Shown: positions 1 through 6,214 of the stretch, piece after piece
Layout: every line of letters begins with the position of its first letter
How positions within the stretch are numbered: position 1 is the stretch's first letter
Assembly (NCBI GenBank): GCA_029259835.1
Contig: JAJDEL010000386.1
Coordinates: forward strand, 1 to 7,596
DNA from: Planctomicrobium sp.
Lineage (GTDB): Bacteria; Planctomycetota; Planctomycetia; Planctomycetales; Planctomycetaceae
DNA length: 7,596 bases
Direction: 5' to 3'
Notes under the pieces: generated by a model
Seen by the model: the letters and a program-made list of their open reading frames with translations, nothing else
Told to the model about the DNA's origin: nothing
Database searches by the model: none
Made by a program: the position numbers and the translations under genes

Positions 1-487
1 TCAGCCCCACAGCGATGAATCGGTCGATCGGATCGAGATTCGCTGGCTTGCCGTTCGTATTGAAAACCGTTGGCAGTTCTGGCGGGGTAATTGGTGAGAA
101 AGCCCAGTGTTCGATCGCGACGTCGTCCTCTGCGAGTTCCGGCAGTCCAGGAGCTCCGGCTGCGATCCAATCGCGCAGAACGGCCTTTTCCTGATTCGAA
201 AGCGGCTCGTCCTCAGGCATCTCGTTCTTTTCCACTCGATTCCAGAGTGAACTGTTAGTCAAGTCGCCAGGAATCACCACTGGACCACTTTCACCTCCAC
301 GAGCGATTTCGCGCGGGCTACTCAGGCTAAGTTCTCCGTCCGGATTCAGCGGTCCATGACACTTGGCGCAGCGCTTTGTCAACAAGGGCCGCACGTCCTC
401 CTCGAAATCGACCGCAGCCGACAAGATGGCAGACGACAGTAAAACGGTCATCAGCGACAATGAAATGTGGGAAATGAAACAGTTCAC
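1..487 (-). CDS. PSCyt1-type secreted cytochrome c (N-terminal part; runs off left edge)
   Basis: Reading leftwards from GTG at 487-485, 162 codons stay open to the window edge. The N-terminus (MNCFISHISLSLMTVLLSS...) looks like a Sec signal peptide ending near an Ala-Ala at residues 24-25. A PSCyt1 domain follows, with heme-binding CAKCH at residues 40-44 and a candidate distal heme-ligand methionine in a Met-Pro motif (Met90), then a W-I-A-A-G-A-P segment. The last residues (LDPIDRFIAVGL) match the beginning of a PSCyt2/DUF1549 domain, so the full protein is probably a PSCyt1-PSCyt2-PSD1 protein of several hundred residues. The GTG overlaps the stop of the upstream ROK gene by 4 bases (GTGA), suggesting translational coupling. 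An internal ATG at 451-449 is the alternative start, but it would shorten the signal peptide and has no visible ribosome binding site. Family assignment is secure; the substrate or redox role is unknown. Confidence 0.88.
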   Translation of the reverse strand, partial: MNCFISHISLSLMTVLLSSAILSAAVDFEEDVRPLLTKRCAKCHGPLNPDGELSLSSPREIARGGESGPVVIPGDLTNSSLWNRVEKNEMPEDEPLSNQEKAVLRDWIAAGAPGLPELAEDDVAIEHWAFSPITPPELPTVFNTNGKPANLDPIDRFIAVGL

Positions 488-1689
488 TCCCTTGCTTGGG
501 AAGAGGATTCCACGAAGCAATTCGCCGCACCGTCGTGCACCTCTATTTTTGGACCTCTGATACATCGATCAACTCCTTGCTTTCCTCCGCGAATCGTCAA
601 CTGATGAACAATCGCCGCCACGGCACCAGCTCGTTCGCTTTCCTGAGTGCGCTGATTCACGCGAATGATGCGACATTGTTCCAATGTTGCAGCCAGGGCT
701 CGCTGACGAACTTGCTCACAAAGCCGGTCAAACAGTCTGTCTTGCAGGTGCAAGAATCGTCCGTGGAGAAAGACGACTTCGGGATTGAAAATGTTGACCG
801 CTGAAGCGACGCCGATTGCAAGGTAGTCCACAGCCCGTTCAAGAATGTCGTCGATGTCCAGCTCTCCGCCAGCATGCAGCTGCGCGGCTTCCGAGATGTC
901 GAGATTCTTGCCGAGGCGTCGCGAAACGGATTCAGCAACAACTTTATCGGTCGCAAACGTTTCCAGGCACCCGCGGTTTCCGCAACCACAAACCGGGCCT
1001 TCGACGTCAACGGTCGTATGACCTAACTCGCCAGCCAGCCCGTTCGAACCATACATTAACTGGTCATCGTTACAGACGGCGATTCCCAGACCACCGTTGT
1101 AATTCAGCAGCAGGAAGTTGTTCAGATCTCGCGCCTCGCCAAACATGCGTTCTGCCAAAAACAATCCGTGCATGCACTGCACGACCGCGACGGGCAAACC
1201 GATGACCTGTTCGAGTTCCGCGCCAAACCGCTTTCCATCCAACTGTGGTATATTGGGAGACTTAACAATCTCCTCAGTTTCTCGATCTATCAACCCGGGA
1301 ACTGTCACTCCCAGGCCAATGAATTCTTCACCTTCGCCCTGCATCTGCTTGAGTCGTTTACCAATTGTCTTGATCAATGTGGAGAAGCGCCGAGGTGTAC
1401 GAAAACGGCAGGTCGACTCATCGCGAATGCGACCATCGCAACCGGATACCACTAACTCACAATTGACGGGTCCAATGACAAGGCCCAGCACAGCCCGAAC
1501 TTCGCTCGCCAATTGGTAGACCTTTGCGGGTCGCCCGAACCCTATGTATTCCTCATCCTGCTCGTCGACCACCTTCGCTGCCACGAGATCTGCAAGAATC
1601 TTCGAGACAGTAGGATAACTGATACCCGTCTGCTGCGCCACGCCGCGGCGTGACAACTTATGTCGTGCCTGCAATATGGAAATGACCAA
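484..1689 (-). CDS. ROK-family transcriptional regulator (winged-helix N-terminus, kinase-like ligand domain)
   Basis: About 401 residues, of usual length for NagC/Mlc/XylR-type ROK regulators. A winged helix-turn-helix lies at residues 1-60 (RRGVAQQTGISYPTVSKILADL). The ROK domain follows to about 363, with the signature GELGH at 220-224 and a zinc-site cluster of His224, Cys234, Cys236 and Cys241, then Glu243. The usual phosphate-binding DxGGT is replaced by VIGPVN (71-76), and the catalytic Asn-Asp is replaced by Gln171-Cys172. I infer a sensor and repressor rather than an active sugar kinase. Initiation is unclear: no in-frame ATG or GTG exists before the upstream stop. TTG at 1689 cuts into helix 1 of the DNA-binding domain. 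The open frame continues upstream with RTRNSELV, typical of ROK N-termini, and a CTG at 1737-1735 sits 8 bases after GGGA, so the true start may be there. About 38 residues follow the normal ROK end. Co-transcribed with the cytochrome at 1-487; the likely effector is a sugar or sugar derivative, not determinable here. Confidence 0.92.
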   Translation of the reverse strand: MVISILQARHKLSRRGVAQQTGISYPTVSKILADLVAAKVVDEQDEEYIGFGRPAKVYQLASEVRAVLGLVIGPVNCELVVSGCDGRIRDESTCRFRTPRRFSTLIKTIGKRLKQMQGEGEEFIGLGVTVPGLIDRETEEIVKSPNIPQLDGKRFGAELEQVIGLPVAVVQCMHGLFLAERMFGEARDLNNFLLLNYNGGLGIAVCNDDQLMYGSNGLAGELGHTTVDVEGPVCGCGNRGCLETFATDKVVAESVSRRLGKNLDISEAAQLHAGGELDIDDILERAVDYLAIGVASAVNIFNPEVVFLHGRFLHLQDRLFDRLCEQVRQRALAATLEQCRIIRVNQRTQESERAGAVAAIVHQLTIRGGKQGVDRCIRGPKIEVHDGAANCFVESSSQARE

Positions 1690-1814
1690 CTCGCTGTTGC
1701 GTGTACGTTCGATAGATGAATTCTGAGCGGCTTTCAGTTTTCGATTCCCTTTTGGGTCATCAGAAGAAGGTTGATTCGTGAAACACTTGCGTTCTTTGTC
1801 ACACGAAAGGTAGT

Positions 1815-1843
1815 TTTATAATGGCATTACATAACTGTGTCAA
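1815..1843 (-). promoter_or_regulatory. Near-consensus sigma-70-type promoter for the ROK-cytochrome operon
   Basis: On the minus strand TTGACA (1843-1838) is followed by exactly 17 bases and TATAAA (1820-1815), an 11 of 12 match to the sigma-70 consensus. Transcription would start near 1808, leaving a leader of about 70 bases to the CTG at 1737 or about 120 to the TTG at 1689. The spacer and part of the -10 contain a short palindrome (TAATG-G-CATTA on the plus strand, 1819-1829) that could serve as a repressor half-site pair. Assigned by pattern only. Confidence 0.65.
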
Positions 1844-2081
1844 TTCACCCATCATCCTTTACCCTCCAACTCGTTTCTCCCCAAATGATTGTAAGAATCT
1901 GGATGGCGCTGGCTGCGGTATTTCGCTCATCGTATAGGCCGTGTCTCAATCACCGTTCATGTTCACCCAAGATGGAGTGAAGATATCGGATTTCGACCAA
2001 TTTTCTTCTCACCAAACGTTCCTCTCGTGTTACACCTCACATATCTCAGAGTTGTTGTTGATCAAACCCTGAAAACATCTA

Positions 2082-2148
2082 TTGAACAGGAGGACGTTTA
2101 ACGTTTCCATTCTCCCTACAAGTTTCAACCTGAAATTCTCCTGTTCAA
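2082..2148. repeat. Perfect 11-bp inverted repeat with 45-base spacer
   Basis: TTGAACAGGAG at 2082-2092 is the exact reverse complement of CTCCTGTTCAA at 2138-2148. A further TGTTCAAGG copy follows at 2152-2160, giving a direct repeat with the right arm. Between the arms lie an ACGTTT tandem (2094-2106) and a small TTTCA-acc-TGAAA hairpin (2123-2135). It lies 93-159 bases upstream of the putative -35 at 2241. It may be a looping operator or activator site, or an RNA stem if transcribed; the sequence does not decide. Confidence 0.6.
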
Positions 2149-2231
2149 AGGTGTTCAAGGTTTTCTTCCTTTAAATCAATTGAAGTAGTTAGGACGGTTC
2201 TTGGACTTGGGATTTTTGGAACTGAGAATAA

Positions 2232-2280
2232 AAGTGGACATTGACATCCACTTATTGGTCGATCAAAATTTATAGACCAA
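2232..2280 (+). promoter_or_regulatory. Putative promoter of the PSCyt/DUF1501 operon nested in two inverted repeats
   Basis: A consensus -35 TTGACA (2241-2246) is followed after 17 bases by CAAAAT (2264-2269), which matches 4 of 6 -10 positions, so transcription would begin near 2276. The -35 hexamer lies inside the loop of a perfect 7-bp inverted repeat (AAGTGGA 2232-2238, TCCACTT 2247-2253). The -10 lies between the arms of a 6-bp inverted repeat (TTGGTC 2255-2260, GACCAA 2275-2280). Both look like operator positions for a dimeric repressor, with the neighbouring ROK protein the obvious candidate. The -10 is weak, so the assignment is moderate. Confidence 0.5.
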
Positions 2281-2321
2281 ATGCGAATCGCCTCCTCGGT
2301 GACACAACGTAGTCCTGCCTG

Positions 2322-2366
2322 TCCGGTATCCACTACCGGAAACTTCCCCCCCCCTCCTTGTGGGAG
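2322..2366 (+). promoter_or_regulatory. Structured leader: hairpin, C9 tract and Shine-Dalgarno of the PSCyt gene
   Basis: A perfect 7-bp hairpin (TCCGGTA 2322-2328, loop TCCAC, TACCGGA 2334-2340) is followed by nine cytosines (2346-2354) and then the Shine-Dalgarno GGGAG (2362-2366), ten bases before ATG 2377. CTCC at 2354-2357 can pair with GGAG at 2363-2366 across a 5-base loop and so could occlude the ribosome site. The Shine-Dalgarno supports 2377 as the start. Confidence 0.5.
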
Positions 2367-2376
2367 CCCGCCTAAT

Positions 2377-4635
2377 ATGTCTGCACCGTGCATCCGTCTT
2401 TCATTGCCGCGACGCTGGTTGCCGTTTTCCATTCTACTGGGATGGGTCTGTTTCCTTTCCTTCGAATTGTTGGCTGCGGACAAGGGCGATTTTTTTGAGA
2501 AACGTATTCGTCCTGTTCTCATTGAGAAGTGTGGTGAGTGCCACACTGGCGATACTCCTGAAGGAGATTTTCGGATTGAGAGTCTGGCAGACCTCACGAA
2601 AGGTGGTATGAGTGGTCCTTCGCTGGTGGTTGGGAAACCACAATTGAGTGAACTGATCAAGCGACTGGAAGTCAAAGATCCGGACTTGCTGATGCCGCCT
2701 GAAGAATCACTCCCAGTGAAGGTGATCGCGGATTTCAAGCAGTGGGTTCGCGATGGTGCGATCTGGCCGGATTCGAGTAAATCGATGATGGACGAAATGG
2801 AAGAGGATGTTCTGCCCTGGGCTTTTCATCCGCTCAAATCTATTTCGCCACCAGAAGTGAAGAATTCCGACTGGTGCCGGACGGAGATTGACAATTTCAT
2901 CCTGGCCTCGCAGACACAGCATCAGTTGACCCCTGTCTCTTCAGCAAACAAGCGAACGCTCCTGCGGCGTGTTTCTCTCGACCTCACTGGCCTGCCACCG
3001 ACGCCTGCCGAGATTCAAGGCTTCCTCGTAGATGAGTCCCCCAAGGCTTTTGCTAAAGTGGTCGACAGATTGCTGGAGAGCAACTCCTATGGGGAACGCT
3101 GGGGACGACACTGGCTGGACGTGGTTCGCTACGCAGACACCAGTGGTGATGGAACCGACATGCCGGTTCCAGAGGCTCGCTATTATCGCGACTATGTGAT
3201 CGCCGCATTCAACAGTGACATGCCTTATGACCAATTTTTGATTGAACAACTCGCTGGCGATATTTTGGCGACGCAGACCCCGGATGATCCGAGAAATCAC
3301 GAGAAGATCATTGCGACAGGATTCATTGCATTGTCCAGGCGGTACGGGAATTCACGAAATGCTGAGTACGAACTGATCATCGATGACACAATCGACACGA
3401 TGGGGCGGTCGATGTTGGGTCTGACCCTGGGATGCGCCCGTTGCCATCATCATAAGTTCGATCCGGTCACGTCGGAGGACTACTACGGCATGTTCGGCTA
3501 CTTCAACAGCACGCAGTATCCTCATGCAGGGACTGAGCATCAAAAAGAACGGGCTGACTTTGTTTCGTTGACCATTCCTGAATCACTCAAGGATGTCTAC
3601 GACTCTCCAGAAGCCTGGGCTGTGTCGACCAAGTCAAAGGGGGTCGGAAATACTCGAATCTACATGGCGGGTGATCCTCGTAAAAAGGGAGATGTTGCTC
3701 CGCGTGCGTTTTTGAGCGCGATCACATCTGAGATACCGAAAATTCCCGATGGAGATAGCGGACGTTTGAAACTCGCGGAATGGATTGCTTCACCAGAGAA
3801 TCCATTGACACCCCGGGTGATCGTCAATCGCATCTGGAAGCATCATTTCGGAAAAGGATTGGTGACGAATTCGAGCAACTTCGGCAAGCAGGCGGAACCG
3901 CCCAGCCATCCAGAACTGCTCGATTGGCTGGCTCATGAATTCATGAACCATGGCTGGTCGATCAAGCATTTGCATCGGAAGATTGTCCTGTCGTCTGTCT
4001 ATCAACTCAGCAGTATCAGTCAGCCAGAACAGGAAAAACTCGACGAAGCGAACGTCTATTACTGGCGTTTTGATCGACAGCGAATGGACGCTGAGACCTT
4101 GCGAGATTCAATTCTTGCCGTCAGCGGAACGCTGGAGCCTGGCACTGGTGGTCGACATCCGTTTCCTCCAAATAACAAATTGAACTTCTCTCAAGGAAAC
4201 CCATTCAGAAAGGTCTTTGATCACAATCACCGTTCGGTTTACCTCATGAGTCCTCGTCTTAACAAACATCCGTTTATGGCTCTTTATGATGGTCCCGATC
4301 CGAATAAAAGCACCGCTCAGCGAGCCAGTTCAACGGTGGCGCTGCAAGCGTTGTCGATGATGAACGGGACGTTCTTGCGAGAGAAATCGATCGCCTTGGC
4401 GAATCGCCTCACCAAGGAAGCTTCTGGAGAAACTGACCGCATCCAACTCGCCTACGAACTTGTGTTAGGACGTCCAGCGAACAGTGCTGTTCAGGCAGAA
4501 ATGTTGGAATACTTAAAAGGCTATCAGTCACAACTGCAATCTGAAGGACGCTCTTCCGAGGATGTCAAACTCCTCGCCTGGACGAGCTTGGCGAAAGTCC
4601 TGCTAAGCTCGAATGAGTTTGTTTACATCGATTGA
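2377..4635 (+). CDS. PSCyt1-PSCyt2-PSD1 (DUF1549/DUF1553) planctomycete cytochrome
   Basis: A 752-residue secreted protein with the full domain set. Residues 1-34 are a signal peptide (basic PRRW, hydrophobic core, LLAAD cleavage region). PSCyt1 (about 38-130) carries heme motif CGECH at 52-56 and a Met-Pro-Pro at 106-108 as candidate distal ligand. PSCyt2/DUF1549 (about 169-385) starts TEIDNFIL, contains LLRRVSLDLTGLPPTPAEI and RWGRHWLDVVRYADTSG, and has a second CxxCH, CARCH at 353-357, followed by His-His-Lys-Phe-Asp-Pro. PSD1/DUF1553 (about 463-735) contains NRIWKHHFGKGLV near 484. The linker between PSCyt2 and PSD1 is short; no coiled coil or carbohydrate-binding insert is present, unlike many relatives and apparently unlike the protein at 6215. 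An upstream in-frame ATG at 2281 was rejected because it would bury the signal peptide, lacks a ribosome site and would sit nearly at the predicted transcript start. Forms an operon with the DUF1501 gene. Biochemical function is not established. Confidence 0.95.
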   Translation: MSAPCIRLSLPRRWLPFSILLGWVCFLSFELLAADKGDFFEKRIRPVLIEKCGECHTGDTPEGDFRIESLADLTKGGMSGPSLVVGKPQLSELIKRLEVKDPDLLMPPEESLPVKVIADFKQWVRDGAIWPDSSKSMMDEMEEDVLPWAFHPLKSISPPEVKNSDWCRTEIDNFILASQTQHQLTPVSSANKRTLLRRVSLDLTGLPPTPAEIQGFLVDESPKAFAKVVDRLLESNSYGERWGRHWLDVVRYADTSGDGTDMPVPEARYYRDYVIAAFNSDMPYDQFLIEQLAGDILATQTPDDPRNHEKIIATGFIALSRRYGNSRNAEYELIIDDTIDTMGRSMLGLTLGCARCHHHKFDPVTSEDYYGMFGYFNSTQYPHAGTEHQKERADFVSLTIPESLKDVYDSPEAWAVSTKSKGVGNTRIYMAGDPRKKGDVAPRAFLSAITSEIPKIPDGDSGRLKLAEWIASPENPLTPRVIVNRIWKHHFGKGLVTNSSNFGKQAEPPSHPELLDWLAHEFMNHGWSIKHLHRKIVLSSVYQLSSISQPEQEKLDEANVYYWRFDRQRMDAETLRDSILAVSGTLEPGTGGRHPFPPNNKLNFSQGNPFRKVFDHNHRSVYLMSPRLNKHPFMALYDGPDPNKSTAQRASSTVALQALSMMNGTFLREKSIALANRLTKEASGETDRIQLAYELVLGRPANSAVQAEMLEYLKGYQSQLQSEGRSSEDVKLLAWTSLAKVLLSSNEFVYID

Positions 4636-4711
4636 ATTTGAAGACACAAGGCTCACCCTGAAAAAGTGAACCAGCATTACAATGACTTCTCCAGAGAACC
4701 GAGAACGAACC

Positions 4712-6058
4712 ATGTTCAACGATATCACACGACGCGAAGTGCTAAAGCAAACTGTTGCAAGTGCTTTAGGTCTGGGAGCGATTGGGAGTTTGCCGCACGT
4801 CGCAAACGCGAATCCGCTGGCACCGAAAGCATCACAATTTCCCGTCAAAGCGAAGCGAGTGATTTTGTTCTTTATGCCGGGCGGAGTCTCGCATGTCGAT
4901 ACATTCGATCCAAAGTCTGCACTTGCACGGGACCACGGAAAGAGTCTCGGGAAGGACCGAATCCTCACCACCAGCAAGTGGGGATCACAGCGTTATGGAG
5001 AATCAGGGATGGAGATTTCGGACCTGTTTCCGTTCACCGCCCAGTGTGCTGATGACCTTTGCCTTATTCGTTCGATGCACGGTGACAAAGGAGATCACTT
5101 TGAAGCGACTTTGAGTATGCACTCTGGTGCGATGGCTGGGACGCTTCCAGGTATCGGCGCTTGGGTGAGTTATGGCATGGGGACCGAAAACCCGAATTTA
5201 CCTTCACATATCGTTTTCGCAAAGAAGCTCCCATACGCCGGTTCGCAAGCGTGGGATTCAAACTTCCTGCCTGCCTATCATCAAGGAACACGAATCACTC
5301 CCGGTGCTGAACCGATTTCCAATTTGTATCCTGATCCAGCCATGGCTCGTTATCAGTCTCAGGAGTTGGCACTTCTCAAGAAAATGAACTCTCGACATCG
5401 CGACGCTCGACCTGGAGATGGCGTTCTCGATGCCCGCATGTACTCATTTGATGCGGCCGTTGGTCTGCAGAAAACAGCTCCGCAAGTCTTTGACCTTTCA
5501 GAGGAAACTGAAGAAACTCTGAAACTCTACGGTATTGATCGAAATGATAAATCAAGTTTTGCCTGGCAGTGCCTGGCCGCTCGTAGAATGAGCGAACAAG
5601 GCGTTCGGTTTGTCGAGTTAATCGATAGCGGAAACTGGGACGCTCACAGCAAAATGCAGTCGTACGACAAACTTGCCAAGAACGTTGACCGCGGGATGGG
5701 AGCGTTAATCACCGACCTCAAACAAAGAGGTCTTCTGGATGAGACACTGATCGTCTGGTGTACTGAATTCGGTCGTACTCCCAGCGCGAAGAAGGCCAAC
5801 CCCGATGGTCGCGATCACTACAAAACGGCGTTCACTTGCTTCCTGGCTGGAGGAGGAGTCAAGGGAGGCATGGCCTACGGAGCGACTGACGAACACGGCA
5901 TCAGAATTGCCGAGAACCCAGTTCACATTCATGACTTCCACGCCACGATTCTACATTTACTCGGATTCGACCATACGAAACTGACACATTTTTTCTCCGG
6001 TCGAGACTTTCGTTTAACCGGACTCGCTGGCAACGTCGTGACCGACATCATTGCGTAA
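4712..6058 (+). CDS. DUF1501 protein, Tat-exported, alkaline phosphatase/sulfatase-like fold
   Basis: A 448-residue protein of usual DUF1501 length. The N-terminus MFNDITRREVLKQT holds a twin-arginine motif (TRREVLK, Arg7-Arg8) followed by a hydrophobic segment and an Ala-Asn-Ala cleavage region near 31-33, predicting Tat export. Family landmarks in order are FFMPGGVSHVDTFDPK (53-68), GDKGDHFEATLSMHSGA, GNWDAHSKM (Asp310, His312), CTEFGRTP (Glu352, Arg355), GRDHYKTAF (Asp368, His369) and HIHDFHATILHLLG (His405, His407, Asp408, His410). The Asp and His residues resemble a metal-site set of the alkaline phosphatase superfamily to which DUF1501 is related; the reaction is unknown. I preferred ATG 4712 because it gives a compact Tat n-region and has a weak GAG 8 bases upstream; ATG 4682 in the same frame would add ten residues. 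The gene starts 76 bases after the PSCyt gene with no terminator between, so the two are probably co-transcribed. Confidence 0.93.
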   Translation: MFNDITRREVLKQTVASALGLGAIGSLPHVANANPLAPKASQFPVKAKRVILFFMPGGVSHVDTFDPKSALARDHGKSLGKDRILTTSKWGSQRYGESGMEISDLFPFTAQCADDLCLIRSMHGDKGDHFEATLSMHSGAMAGTLPGIGAWVSYGMGTENPNLPSHIVFAKKLPYAGSQAWDSNFLPAYHQGTRITPGAEPISNLYPDPAMARYQSQELALLKKMNSRHRDARPGDGVLDARMYSFDAAVGLQKTAPQVFDLSEETEETLKLYGIDRNDKSSFAWQCLAARRMSEQGVRFVELIDSGNWDAHSKMQSYDKLAKNVDRGMGALITDLKQRGLLDETLIVWCTEFGRTPSAKKANPDGRDHYKTAFTCFLAGGGVKGGMAYGATDEHGIRIAENPVHIHDFHATILHLLGFDHTKLTHFFSGRDFRLTGLAGNVVTDIIA

Positions 6059-6065
6059 TGAAGTC

Positions 6066-6109
6066 TTGTGGATTTCACAAATCGAAGACCTCGTTCAAAT
6101 CAACGATTT
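6066..6109 (+). other. Weak hairpins after the DUF1501 gene
   Basis: Two short inverted repeats follow the stop codon: TTGTG-gattt-CACAA (6066-6080) and AAATCG (6079-6084) with CGATTT (6104-6109). They overlap, so only one can form at a time. Neither has a GC-rich stem followed by a real T-run (only TTTT at 6107-6110), so an intrinsic terminator cannot be claimed; partial read-through into the next gene is possible. Confidence 0.3.
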
Positions 6110-6121
6110 TCATGCTATGAT
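6094..6121 (+). promoter_or_regulatory. Putative extended -10 promoter of the third PSCyt gene
   Basis: TATGAT (6116-6121) preceded by TGC forms an extended -10 element (TGnTATGAT). TTCAAA at 6094-6099 gives a 4 of 6 match to the -35 with a 16-base spacer. The predicted transcript start near 6128 coincides with the base of the long leader hairpin, which makes the pair mutually supportive. Assigned by pattern only. Confidence 0.5.
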
Positions 6122-6124
6122 GAG

Positions 6125-6172
6125 GCTTACAGTCGAGATGGTGCCTAAGCGGTCTACCATTCGACTGTGAGT
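6125..6172 (+). ncRNA. Long stem-loop in the leader of the third PSCyt gene
   Basis: ACAGTCGA (6129-6136), a bulged G (6137) and ATGGT (6138-6142) pair with ACCAT (6156-6160) and TCGACTGT (6161-6168) around a 13-base loop. The stem extends outward by two Watson-Crick and two G-U pairs to 6125 and 6172, giving about 17 pairs with one bulge. No T-run follows, so it is not an intrinsic terminator. It would lie at the very 5' end of the mRNA from the promoter at 6094-6121 and could stabilise that mRNA, act as a cis-regulatory element or be a protein-binding site. No known riboswitch class is recognised. Confidence 0.5.
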
Positions 6173-6184
6173 ATTGGAGATCAA

Positions 6185-6203
6185 GTCATTCAGAAATGAC
6201 AGG
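6185..6203 (+). promoter_or_regulatory. Small hairpin abutting the ribosome binding site of the third PSCyt gene
   Basis: GTCATT (6185-6190) and AATGAC (6195-6200) form a 6-bp stem with loop CAGA, directly followed by AGG (6201-6203), the best Shine-Dalgarno candidate for ATG 6215. The hairpin could modulate access to the site. The AGG is weak and its spacing of 11 bases is long. Confidence 0.35.
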
Positions 6204-6214
6204 CATAGAACGAA

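Larger units (their letters stand above)
1690..2376. other. Divergent intergenic regulatory region
   Basis: About 690 bases without a convincing gene between the leftward ROK operon and the rightward cytochrome operon. The first 120 bases contain the ROK leader and promoter. The stretch 1860-2080 shows only short open frames without ribosome binding sites. The stretch 2080-2376 is rich in inverted and direct repeats and contains the rightward promoter and leader. Its size and repeat content suggest operator sites for at least one regulator; the ROK protein encoded next door is the natural candidate. Confidence 0.7.

Noticed and set aside
327..530. Minus-strand open frame of 67 residues at the ROK-cytochrome junction
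   Set aside because: It is out of frame with the CAKCH-containing cytochrome reading, which continues to the window edge and has clear family motifs.
1885..1983. Short plus-strand open frame of 32 residues beginning MIVRIWMALAAVF
   Set aside because: The start looks hydrophobic, but there is no ribosome binding site (pyrimidine-rich upstream) and no recognisable family; the rest is composition-like noise.
1959..2072. Short plus-strand open frame of 37 residues
   Set aside because: No ribosome binding site and no domain resemblance; length is within chance expectation for this spacer.
2281..2376. Upstream in-frame ATG extending the PSCyt protein by 32 residues
   Set aside because: It would place a Pro/Cys-rich stretch ahead of a clear signal peptide, has no Shine-Dalgarno, and lies within about 5 bases of the predicted transcript start.
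2145..2738. Long minus-strand open frame of 197 residues
   Set aside because: It is antisense to the well-supported PSCyt gene and its leader, and its translation shows no family features.
6066..6110. Possible intrinsic terminator after the DUF1501 gene
   Set aside because: Stems are AT-rich, mutually exclusive and followed by at most four Ts, so the feature is listed only as weak hairpins.
6129..6168. Long hairpin as a terminator or an insertion-sequence end
   Set aside because: No T-run follows it, no transposase is nearby and no target duplication is visible; a leader RNA structure fits better.
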